64,000 nt of DNA from contig JAQJVL010000307.1 of the NCBI GenBank assembly GCA_035578905.1, forward strand, positions 576,501 to 640,500, in the 5' to 3' direction. The stretch's first letter is position 1; every line of letters begins with the position of its first letter. Shown piece by piece: positions 22,590 through 32,210 of this stretch. The notes beneath the pieces were generated by a model. That model saw only the letters and a list, made by a program, of their open reading frames with translations, did no database searches and was not told the DNA's origin. Source of the DNA: Stictocephala bisonia. Lineage: Eukaryota > Arthropoda > Insecta > Hemiptera > Membracidae. Made by a program: the position numbers and the translations under genes.

Positions 22590-23391
22590 AGTCCATGATT
22601 GATAGACTAATTGATTTTAGTCTAAAGTGGAACACTCACATAAATTATCTGGTAAAACAGCTTAATTCTACAATATTTGCCCTGAGGTGCCTCTCGTCAT
22701 TTGCCTCCCAAGAAACTCTCAGGCTGGGCTACGTTGGATTGTTTGAGTCCAGAGTGTGCTATGGAATAATTTTCTGGGGATTTTGTAGTGCATCCTCTTT
22801 TGAAAGAGTTTTCCGTCTCCAAAAGAGGGCTCTAAGAGTTGTCTGGGGATTGCAACAGTCGCAGAGCTGTAGGGAGGTCTTTCGATCAAGTGGTACTCTC
22901 ACCTTAACTTGCCTTCTAATTTATCATTCAGCAGTTTTTATTTTTTAAAATAAGAATGAATTTCCTGTCTTAGAACACTGTTATAACACAAGACACAAAA
23001 ATAATCTGGTAATCAATAAATTTAGATTGTCATTGTTCAAAAACTCTCTATTTTACTTAGGACCAAAAATATTCAATTCTCTTCCACATCATATAAAAAC
23101 CCAAAATAGCTTAAAATCATTTAAAACTATTTCAAAAGACTACTTGATCGGGAGAGCTTTTTATAGCCTTCAAGAAGCTCTCGAGGGGGCTCCATTTTGA
23201 GGCATGCAGATCGAAATGTCTAATGGTAATTGATGTACATATATTTTTATTTTTATTTTAATCATTATTGTGACTTACACTTTACTTTAATTTATTTTAA
23301 ATTTGTTGTTTATATTATGTATTTACTGACTTGCACAGAAAACTGTATAATGTTCAATTGTGTAAATAAAGAAATTGAATTGAATTGAATA
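22590..23391 (+). pseudogene. LINE reverse transcriptase C-terminal fragment and 3' UTR
   Basis: The frame at 22595-22945 has the post-palm region of jockey/CR1-type LINE proteins (LKWNTHINYL, STIFALRCLSS, SRVCYGIIFWG, FRLQKRALR). After one stop at 22946 the same frame continues to 23199 with YNTRHKNNL, LGPKIFNSLPHHIK and LKSFK, the usual C-terminal end of these proteins. The 3' UTR ends in short ATTGA repeats (AAATTGAATTGAATTGAAT), a common LINE 3' terminus. The endonuclease and catalytic core are missing, so it is a 5'-truncated, dead copy. Confidence 0.8.
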
Positions 23392-24499
23392 ACAATAACA
23401 TGGAACGAGACTTCAAATAATCTAAAACTATTAACAGCAGCTCAAATGTAACTAATAATGTTTATAAAATGTTGGAATGTAAAATAATATTTATATTATT
23501 CAGGAGGTTATAGAAGTTACCGTATAAAAATAAATGTCTGTCTGTTTCTTTATCTGTTTGGCCTTTATGCGTTACGACACAATTCATTCGATCGTTATGA
23601 CACTTCAAGAAGTTACGTATTTTTTTGAAAGGAATGTTTTAAGAATGGTTTTGTTTACCCCACTGGCCCCCACAGTTTCAATGGTTACCGGAACGAGTTA
23701 TTTTAGTTATTTAACTAATCATCAACTGTTAAATAAAACTAAATGAAATGAACACTTTTAAAATTGACTAAGTAACTACTTTTGGTGTTTATAATAAGTA
23801 TCAACCTAAGTGGTGAGTGAACTAATAAATAAATTTACAAAATATAATTTTACTTGATTATTTTACTTGTATAAAATGCACATACGATTATTAGACTGTG
23901 AGATAGTGTACTTTATAACACTTCTAATCAAAAGTTATGGACTGAGGTCGAAGGCCGAGTTGTCACCAGCGCAGTGAGGTTAACACTCCTGTTGGCATTA
24001 CCGAGGCCGAAGGCTCGTACTCATGTTGGCATTACATGAGTACGACGGGTGACTGGGCTGGGATGCGATGCGTACAGAGTGTCCCTAGTTATTTATTTAT
24101 TTTTTTTTTTATCTTATCATGTCAAAAATATCGTATATCATCGTTTATATGTTCCCGGTTCAACGTTTTTTTAATAATAAATAAAAAATTACATTTTTAC
24201 TGCCTTTGTACATATATATTGCAGATAAATTAAAACATAGGTATGATAAGTTATTTTATGGATCCAATTTTCTTTTTCTTAATAAATAGACTTTTACCAT
24301 TTTATGTAAATTGTTTTTTTCTTAAAATTTAAGGGCGATATTTAATTAAGAAAATATCAAATTTTCAGGAAAATCTTTAATTGAATACAGTTTCAACTCC
24401 AATAAAATTCCGTATATATTTTCTTTACAAATTGTTAAGTCATACTGTTAACTTAATTGGTAAAGTTTTAAAAACTTTCCAATTGGGTCAAAATTAAAT
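23392..24499. other. No gene recognised
   Basis: A 70-codon open frame at 23534-23746 has no recognisable domain. A GC-richer segment at 23935-24075 contains repeated GAGGCCGAAGGC/GTCGAAGGCCGAG and TGTTGGCATTAC motifs and may be part of an unrecognised repeat. The remainder is AT-rich. Confidence 0.4.
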
Positions 24500-24870
24500 T
24501 TAAGATATTTTGATAGTCTGCAACTTTTTAAAAATAAATGTTCTTTTGATTTTATGGTTGTGTGTGTTTAACGCAGTTTGAAGTTTGCTTGTATGTGCTT
24601 TAGTATGGATTAAAACATAATATATGAACAGCGATGGTAAAGATAATGGTTTATTTTTATGACATACGTTTTGCAGGATTGCTTGGAATTGAGACCTTGC
24701 TATTACAATCCTTATATCTTTTACAGTTGTTTGAAAATAACTGTGCAACATTTTATTTCTCATTCTACTGAGAAGTATTCCGAGTAAATATGACGCAATA
24801 TGGCATATGAAGAAGATTGAGATAATCGCCTCAGTGCAAAGATTGAATTTAAAAGTTTCCCACTCAAAAT
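24500..24870 (-). pseudogene. LINE reverse transcriptase C-terminal relic
   Basis: Minus-strand frames joined by a frameshift near 24760 give LNSIFALRRLSQSSSYAILR and, further on, QAILQNV, LSLPSLFIYYVLIH and NTHNHKIK. These are the post-palm segments (SIFALRRL, LTLPSLYI, NTR...) of jockey/CR1-type LINEs. It is a short internal fragment with no catalytic motifs. Confidence 0.65.
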
Positions 24871-24904
24871 ATTAAAGTAATAATACCAACTTTGGTTGTT
24901 GCTA

Positions 24905-25175
24905 ATTGGTCGGTAGCGTAGTTGGTTAAAGCCAAGCTTCATAAGCTAAAGGCTCTAAGTTCGATCCTAATCAGAGTCATGACACATTTTGAAAGGGATC
25001 AGCTGATAACCACCGGCTGTTAATTCGTCATTGGGCCATTAATTAATGACACTTTCTAAGGAATAGTCGGCCTTAGTTTGTAACAATGACTACATTCGCT
25101 CATCTACACTCATCACAATCATTCAAAATTCATATTCGCCCATATCTTGACTATCGGGGTCTTAAGAATAAATAA
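24905..25175 (+). repeat. SINE family D with tRNA-like head and family A tail
   Basis: The head, GGTCGGTAGCGTAGTTGGTT with a B box-like AGTTCGATCC about 45 bases later, is unlike the family A head. The last 120 bp (GGAATAGTCGGCCTTAG, TAACAATGACTACATTCG, CTACACTCATCACA, TTCGCCCATATCTTGAC) are the family A tail. Two SINE families therefore share one 3' end. Confidence 0.65.
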
Positions 25176-26376
25176 AAAAAAAATATATAAAATTGAATAC
25201 TTCTAAAATCTAGATACTTTTTAGTTATATTAAAAAAGTCATAATTATTACTGTGCAATTTACAATGTGGTAGGAACAGAGTTGTAATTTAGCAGCCTTT
25301 GGCTGATGTGACTGTAAACAAGAGTGATGAGGCAGTGTGCTGAGCTGCGGTCTGTTCACGGTGACATGGGAGGGTACGGTGAATTTATCTACGTTGTGAC
25401 TCGGGTTTGCATTTACTTTAGTGGTATTTGGGTTTGGAATCGTGGCCAATTAAAGTGTTTCAAGTGTGTTTTATTGTTTTTATTTATTTTGTAATGGTAA
25501 TTATAAACTTGCCATTTACGACAGTTCCAAATGTTTGTAATATGTTTTATAAAACTACCCTAAACTTAATAGTCAATTTTTAATTATTTGTCAATTAACT
25601 GAACTGACGAAATATATGTAAGCTGTAACAATATAAAATATTAATTTACAAAAATCTATTTGCGCCTTGATAAAACTACATATGAAATTTAACATCACAC
25701 ATTTCCAACACGAAATACATTTTATGAGAGGTTAAAAGTAACCGATGTTTTCTTTCTATTTTCTCTCTTTCATCGCACCCAGGAACATCATACAATACAA
25801 AAGTTAATTATCGCTAACTCTCGTTGCAAAATTGACTCTGGTGATTATCTCTTGACTACAAAATTGAACAACTTTTCATTGTTTTGTTTGAGCCAAGTGT
25901 TTTTATTTTTTTTATTTTTATTTAAATAGTTTTATAAGGAGCTAATAGATAATTGATATTTATGAGATAGCTCTTTTACTATGGCTAGTCAACATTGTTG
26001 GATTCATGACATTGTTTTTTTACATTATCGTGGCATTTTTCAAGGTTCGTCACATTAAAAAAAATGGTAATAATTTATGAATTATCATACATTCGAAGAA
26101 CCAATTTAATCATATCCAGATTACAAAATAATTACTAATTATCTTTCAAATTATCCATAGTTCATTGTTTTATTATTTGTTAATTCTGTGAATCAGTTAT
26201 AAATTTACGATCGGTTATGCTTAGTTTAGTTACTGTTTAAACGAATTCTTGATGTCTCATAGTTTTTACTGTCATCTTTTTGAATAAACTTTGAAACATA
26301 AAAACATTGACTTTATTTTTGTTACGTGTCATAAATAAAGGCCTAATGTAAAATTGAAATATGTGTACTGTATATA

Positions 26377-26427
<51 letters not shown>

Positions 26428-27658
26428 GTTAACAGTTTCCTTTCAATTAGATTAAAACTATTTTAATGAGACAATAATTTTATTTGTACTATTTTCAAGA
26501 AATAAAATACTTTATTTCTTGGATTAATATATTTTACTATCTGATAATTTATTATTTGTTTGCTTAGTTAGTGATTTTACATTTAAATTACATAATAAGT
26601 AAAAAATGCATTAATTTATGGTTTTCTGCATATAACGCAAAAATAACGCAGATATTTCAGTAGTCAATATATCAAAATATTATTTAATGTTCTTGAAAGT
26701 AAAAAATCGACTGTTAGTCCAACTTTTTTTAAATCAATGGTGAATTTTCATTAGCTAAACTAAAATCCTGAAAAAATAAATTGAATCGTCCTGTCGACTC
26801 ATGTCTACTTAATTAATTAATTGTTTTCTACTTTTGTTTCTGAAGATGTCTTGAACTAAGAACAGTTTAGGCACATTCTATGTGTATGTTCATATGAACG
26901 TTACCCTTTATGTCAGATCTTCAAATAAAAAAAAATCTGCCAGTTTAAAATAACTTTCTTAAATCTTCAGGGTCTCCATCCTCAACAAATTCTCAGTTCG
27001 TTAAAAATACTAAGCTAAGACACCAACATGCAACAAACTATGGTTTCCATTTTGTAACGAGGACAACTTTATTCAAAAAAGAAAAAAACATTTCGTGTAC
27101 GTAATAATCAATAAAAATTCACTTGTTTTAATTACCACCAGCAGTTCTTAATGTTACAATGGCATGTAAATGTAAGCTGTATTTACATTTTAAAAAGTTG
27201 TTCGTATTATTCTATTGCTGTATATTTAAGAGGTTACCTAACAATAGGTTATTTATTACAAAGGAATCAATCCAATTGTATTAACCAACCTCAAAATGGT
27301 GCTGATAAATAATACAGTTAGCTAAACTATCTTCAAAACGTTACACAACTCGCAATCATTAACAAGAAAACACATCGTAAAACATTATTTTAAAATAAAA
27401 TTCAATCCGTTCATTTATAAATTATATAAATTTAGTAATTTTAAAATACGTACAGTAAACTATAATGTTAGTAACATGTTTTGTTAGTTGACGTAAATGT
27501 CAACAAAAATGTAAAACCTACGTTCAGGTTTTGAAAATATGAACTCGAATTATGAAATTTAACACATACTGAATGGTGACCACAGTTTTTATTCACTTGA
27601 TGATATTTTAAAATTTTGTTATAGTTGTAGGATTATAAATGCATCATGGGAAGAGTTA
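25176..27658. other. AT-rich stretch, no gene recognised
   Basis: About 2.5 kb with only short frames (for example 25225-25449 on the minus strand, no known domain) and a TA microsatellite at 26370-26429. Confidence 0.45.
26370..26429. repeat. (TA)n microsatellite
   Basis: About 30 TA repeats interrupted by a few G bases (TATG). Confidence 0.95.
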
Positions 27659-27660
27659 TA

Positions 27661-28579
27661 TGAGGTACAGACAAAGATTTTCCGGAATAGGTTGAAATAT
27701 ATTTATTGGACAAATATATAAACTTACAAACCTATTTTCCTTCAAAATACTCTCCTCCTTCAACAATACTTGTCCCTACGATCATTTAGATGTTCAAAAC
27801 ACTTCTGACACGTACTTTTTTAAACACATTTCAATAGTTTTATAGCATTTTTTTCTGGCAGCTTTAGCACCTGCAAATTGTTTTCACTACGTGAACAGGA
27901 TGAAATCGGCCGGCGTTGGGCCAGGCGAGTAGGGAGGGTATTCTAGCGTGGTAATGTGGAGCTTGACTAGGTAGTTATGTATTTAGAGGGGTCGATGTGC
28001 AGGGGTATTGTCACGCAGCAAAATCTAATTGTTTTCTGCTCATTTTCAGGCAATTTACTCCTAATGGCTTCTCATAAGTGCGTAAGAACTTTAGTCTTGA
28101 AAAATACTTCTTATGTGGTTTCATTAATCGTTATTCTTCAGTTGGCCGAACCCGCTCAATCTTGTCATCTGTAGTTGCAGTCAAAGGGCGTTCACTACGA
28201 GAGTCATCTTCAAAGGTAATGCGACCTTCACGAAAATGTTTGTGCCGTTCGTAAAATTGGCTTTTCTTCATCGCCTCAACTCCGTACGCATGTTTGAATA
28301 TTTTAAATGTCTTAGAAGATGACTTTTGAGGCAAAACACAAAATTTAATGTGTTTAGCTGTTATTTAAATGAATTTTCAAAAAGCTACAATGTAAACACG
28401 CAAATAAATGGAAAGCTTTCTCCACAGGGTAACAATGGCGGCTGAGCTATATTCGCACTACTCATATCCCTTCTCCAGGAGTATTACTAACTGATAGACA
28501 ACGAAATTCCCACCGGCAACAACGCTGTGTGTCTTTGCCGGTTCCCGGTCGATTCCGGGAACATTTTAACTGTACCTCG
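27661..28579 (-). mobile_element. Internally deleted mariner element
   Basis: Terminal inverted repeats start TGAGGTACAGACAAAG at the left and, on the other strand, CGAGGTACAGTTAAAA at the right. TA stands at both borders (27659-27660, 28580-28581), the mariner target. At 919 bp it is shorter than the usual 1.3 kb. Confidence 0.85.
27690..28334 (-). pseudogene. Mariner transposase, internally deleted and frameshifted
   Basis: The N-terminal frame (28131-28334) reads YGVEAMKKSQFYERHKHFRE, then EDDSRSERPLTA, the helix-turn-helix region and linker of mariner transposases (compare the general pattern ...R...HKRF..GR...DD.RSGRP). A separate frame near 27890-27945 gives EYPPYSPGPTPADFILF, the end of the catalytic domain: the third catalytic Asp of the DD34D triad is kept (PAD), while the usual SPD is changed to SPG. 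A last C-terminal scrap (EGGEYFEGK) lies near 27715. The segment with the first two catalytic aspartates is gone, about 400 bp less than expected. It cannot encode an active enzyme. Confidence 0.82.
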
Positions 28580-28895
28580 TATATTTTTAAAGAAAAATGT
28601 AACAGACTTATGAATGAACCGATGAAGAGTCTGCAGAAGTAGTCACCATTTTGGGTTCACGTCCTATAAAAGCAATGTTGAACGAGGAACATACAAATGA
28701 GCCATCAAAATTTTTAAGCGTGAATCCAATAGTAACCTTTATCATTCATTTTATACACACACATACATGAGCAAAGCTGTTATACTCTTTCATATAATGT
28801 AAAATTTATAATTTTCCAACAAACAATTTTAGTGATTCAAACTTTATGAGTCCCACTATAATGATAAGCGCTAGTATAAAAGTAGCTTAGTTGAA

Positions 28896-28990
28896 CGTCA
28901 GTTTCGTTTCTTTGTGAATCCAGAGGGTCTGAGGAAGGTAAACGTGTTTTACCGAAATCTAACTAATATTCTAGTATTTTACATTTTGTA
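28896..28990 (+). repeat. Dispersed hammerhead-core repeat, copy B (split by a transposon)
   Basis: CTTTGTGAATCCAGAGGGTC, core, and TTTTACATTTTGTAC match copies A and C. The tail of the same copy resumes after the transposon at 30683 (GTATCGTAACAAACTTGTGT, then GGGTGACATTCAC). Transposon 28994-30680 is inserted at its TA. Confidence 0.7.
28925..28962 (+). ncRNA. Hammerhead-ribozyme-like core, copy B
   Basis: CTGAGGA (28929-28935), a perfect 6-bp stem II GGTAAA/TTTACC (28937-28942 with 28948-28953), then GAAA (28954-28957). Compared with copy A, stem II position 4 changes from a G-C to an A-T pair, and position 1 from G-U to G-C. Sequence after GAAA is TCTAAC instead of TCGATAAC, so the palindromic stem III of copy A is damaged. 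Confidence 0.45.
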
Positions 28991-29099
28991 CTACAGGGTG
29001 GCGCACGAAATGATCCAATATTTATTTTTGTTAAAGAAAATTTATTGTGAATGCTATACAGTAAAGTTTGATATACATTTTTTACTGCATACCTGGACA

Positions 29100-30512
29100 T
29101 TAGTTTGAGGCCATTACATGTTCAATGTGGCCACCTTCTTGTCTGACAACTGCTTCAACACGAACGCCTATGTTATTGATGACTCTGCGACACATATCCT
29201 CGGCTATTTATTTATTTATTTTATTTACATGCTATAAAAGAGGTTTTACCCTAGTAACATTACAGCAGTTTACAACAATTTCACAAAAAAATATGAGTAG
29301 CTTGAGTTATAAAGTCCACGTCACACTATTTTCACATCCAGCACACAAATATTAATAAATACAATTTTTGCAAGCAAACATCAAGAATAAATAATTATGC
29401 AAAGTATATAATATAAATAATATAACAATGTAATGGGTATAATATAATAGTCTAATAAATATAATATCATAATAATGTAATAAATATAGCATGATATTAT
29501 TTTAATAAATATTATTTGCATATACAATTTAAATACAGAAATATATTTAATCTGTTAAAATGTTATCTCGTTACCTCAATGATTAGCACTCGCAGATCCA
29601 TCAGTGTGTTAGAATATGTAGGGAAGATCTTCTCCTTCAGAAATCCCCAAAGAAAATAATCGCACGGATTCAAATCAGGACTGTTTGGGGGCCAGTTATG
29701 GCCACACGCAAAACGATTAGTAAATCGGCTTGAAATTACATTTTGGTTTAAATTGTCATGCAGAAAGTCTAAAAAAACATTAGCCGTGTGTGGTCTGCCT
29801 CCATCCTGCATGAACCACTAGTTATCTAATTGAAACCCTATAAGTTGAGGTACAAAATAATTACATACCATGTTTAGATAACGCTCACTATTCACAGTAT
29901 GTTCAAAAAAGAATTGCCCTATTAGTCCATGGCTCGAGATGGCTGCCCATACCGTAATTCTTGGAGCATGGTGCATTTTTTCATGTAGCACGAGTGGATT
30001 TTCGGAAGCCCAAAAACGCACATTTTGTTTATTTACAACACCGTCTAAGTGAAAATGTGCCTCGTCTGAGAACCAAACAATGTTAATCAATATGTCTTGA
30101 TTAACAGCCCATTCTGCGAAAACCATTTGTTGATGTTTGTTGTAAATCGTTAATTTAGGTAACATTGTAATTTTTTATGGATACAAATGCAAATCTTTTT
30201 TTAAATTCTCTGCACAGATCGTCTAGAAATGTGAAGATCTGCTGCTGCTTTTCTAGTCGACTTGCCTAGACTCCTCACCAACGCTGCTCTGACAGCTTCA
30301 ACATTCTGTGGAGTACGGACAGTGGAAGGCCGTTGACGTTTCCTCTCTAATACTGAGCCATCACTATTAAATTTTTTATAAAGTCTACAAATAGTTTTAA
30401 ATAATGGTGACCAGTGAGTTTGAAAATGAGCATGAAACCGTCCTTGTGTAAGCACCGCACTTTTTGTTTCATTAAAAAACAACACAGTCTTTATGCGTTG
30501 ATCCACAGACAA
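29100..30512 (-). pseudogene. DDD transposase, broken
   Basis: The N-terminal part (30201-30512) starts MSVDQRIKTVLFF and has two helix-turn-helix-like segments (TICRLYKKFNSDGSV; STRKAAADLHISRRSVQRI). After a frameshift between 30201 and 30165 the catalytic domain follows: WFSDEAHFHLDG (first Asp), a stop at 29818-29820, WFMQDGGRPHTA (second Asp), and NSPDLNPCDYFLWGFLKEK (third Asp). All three acidic residues remain, with 47 residues between the second and third. An AT-rich insertion splits the C-terminus; AEDMCRRVINN, then EGGHIEHVMASN and a stop at 29100, is the far side. Overall this matches the insect Tc3-like transposases with a DUF4817-type N-terminus. Three lesions (frameshift, stop, insertion) make it inactive. 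Confidence 0.85.
29205..29565 (-). mobile_element. AT-rich insertion inside the transposase, probable LINE 3' end
   Basis: It separates EVTR from AEDM of the transposase. On the minus strand it ends TATAGCATGTAAATAAAATA followed by AAATA repeats, similar to the 3' terminus of the 5-kb LINE at 35718-35756 (GCATGTAAAAATAAATAAAT). It lacks an open frame. Exact borders and target duplication were not resolved. Confidence 0.5.
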
Positions 30513-30974
30513 TCATCCTTTGTCAGCCATCTTGCAACAATAATAATAACGGAAGCGGAAACAAAGGGAACTAATCTCCATAAACAGCTGATAGTTTTGC
30601 CAACTTACAAAACAGTAATAATAGGTAACCGGAATAAATACTACCAAAACAAATGATGGATCATTTCGTGCGCCACTCTGTAGTATCGTAACAAACTTGT
30701 GTTGGGTGACATTCACATATCTGTAAATATATTGGCTGACGTCATCAAGATGGCTACCGTGGTGTAATTGGATTGTACAGGCTCTCGCAGTATTAGTGTT
30801 TTTTAAAGGGTAGGTCTATATTCAAAATATTTTGTTGAAGTCTTAATTTTTGTGCTGTGGTAAATAAATATTTTATGTTGTAAAAGTTTTATAGTGGTCA
30901 GCACAATTTCTGCCCTGTAATAATTGATTTTAAGTGGTACGCTGTGAACCACCATTTGTCCATATCGCGCTATT

Positions 30975-31781
30975 ATGCCTGCAAATACGGAGAAGACATC
31001 TAATGTGAAGACTAGAAACATGTCCAAGTCCAGTGAAGATAACGAGCCAACTTTACAGTCACTTGATAAGAAACTTAATAAGATAATCAGTGCTATTGAG
31101 GCAAACAGTGCTGTTATCAAGGTTATTCAACAGGAACAAGTCGATTTGGCCACGTCAGTTGAGCTGTGCCACAACAACATAAAGGATATATCGGAGTCGA
31201 TTAAGAGGCAGGACGCAAGAGTAGATATGTGTATAAGTGAGGTAGATATTGTGAAGAATGAAAATGTTAAATTGAAGTCTAATGTTCGCGCTTTGGAGTG
31301 TCAGTTAAATGATATTGAACAGTACTCACACCGGAACAGCTTAGTAGTGTATGGCATACCGGAGGACAAAAATGAAGTTATATTTAATGTGATTAAGCGA
31401 TTGGCGACTGTAATACAATTCCAAGACTGGTCCACGAACCTTTTGGATGCTGCTCATCGGATGGGAACAGTCGGCAAAAATGGTGACAGACCCATTATAA
31501 TTAAATTTATCAGCCGCTTGGACAAAGATACATTTCTTCAGAAGAGGAAAGCTAGAGGCAAACTACGAGCTTCAGATTTAGGTTATGCCAGTGAGTCTAA
31601 TGTATATGTAAACGAGTCCCTTACACCGTCAAATAGGAAGCTGCTACAGAGAACTAGAGAAGCAGCTAAGAGTAAAGGCTACCAGTATGTATGGACCCTA
31701 AACTGCTCTATTTTTGTGAGAAAAGCTACTGACGATAAAGCTGTGAAGATACTTTGTGTAGCTGACCTGGATAAGTTATGA
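30975..31781 (+). CDS. LINE ORF1 protein (268 aa)
   Basis: Predicted RNA-binding protein of the LINE ribonucleoprotein. Residues about 25-115 are rich in heptad-like Leu/Ile/Val patterns (LDKKLNKIISAIEAN, LKSNVRALECQLNDIEQYS) and should form a coiled coil for multimerisation. Residues about 119-180 form an RRM-like domain (RNSLVVYGIPED, DAAHRMG, RPIIIKF), and residues 210-250 the C-terminal domain (VYVNESLTPSNRKLL, YQYVWTLNCSIFVRK). This order is that of L1-type ORF1 proteins, which also occur in many insect CR1-like LINEs. No CCHC zinc knuckles are present. The frame is fully open, so this copy is young or ORF1 was spared. The ATG at 30975 follows a stop-rich leader and gives the complete N-terminus. 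Confidence 0.85.
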   Translation: MPANTEKTSNVKTRNMSKSSEDNEPTLQSLDKKLNKIISAIEANSAVIKVIQQEQVDLATSVELCHNNIKDISESIKRQDARVDMCISEVDIVKNENVKLKSNVRALECQLNDIEQYSHRNSLVVYGIPEDKNEVIFNVIKRLATVIQFQDWSTNLLDAAHRMGTVGKNGDRPIIIKFISRLDKDTFLQKRKARGKLRASDLGYASESNVYVNESLTPSNRKLLQRTREAAKSKGYQYVWTLNCSIFVRKATDDKAVKILCVADLDKL

Positions 31782-32210
31782 AAGTAGGCCTAGTGTTAGT
31801 GTTACGTTTAAAAGTTTTTGTGTATGGTTTTACTGTGCATTTCTTCAAAATATGTGGATTTTTTCATTACCAAAAATGGTGGGCCTGTTTATTTATTTGG
31901 TTTGCTGCATGTTAATAGTATTTATATTATGTTAGTCTTTAAAATTCTTAGGTTAGGTTTAACCTTTGGTCATATATTTATATTTAAAAGGGTACACAAC
32001 GCAAGTTGTAATGTATTTATTAGTTTTCTGCATGTCTGGCATGAGTAGTTTTGTACTAATTTATTATATTTATTCTAAAGAAATATTCTATGTGAGCAGC
32101 AGAACTGATTTATGCCTATTAGCCCTGTTTTTTGGTAATATGCTCTTGTTGGTTATGGGTGAGCTTACCATTGTTTTAATAAATCTATTTATTTATTTAT
32201 TAGTTGCCGC

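Larger units (their letters stand above)
28994..30680 (-). mobile_element. Tc1/mariner-superfamily DNA transposon
   Basis: Inverted ends CAGGGTGGCGCACGAAATGA (28994) and CAGAGTGGCGCACGAAATGA (complement, ending 30680) differ at one base. TA at 28992-28993 and 30681-30682 is the target duplication. The element is 1,687 bp, about 360 bp of which is a later insertion. The transposase lies on the minus strand and is broken. Sequence on each side joins into one continuous copy of the hammerhead-core repeat, confirming the borders. Confidence 0.9.
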
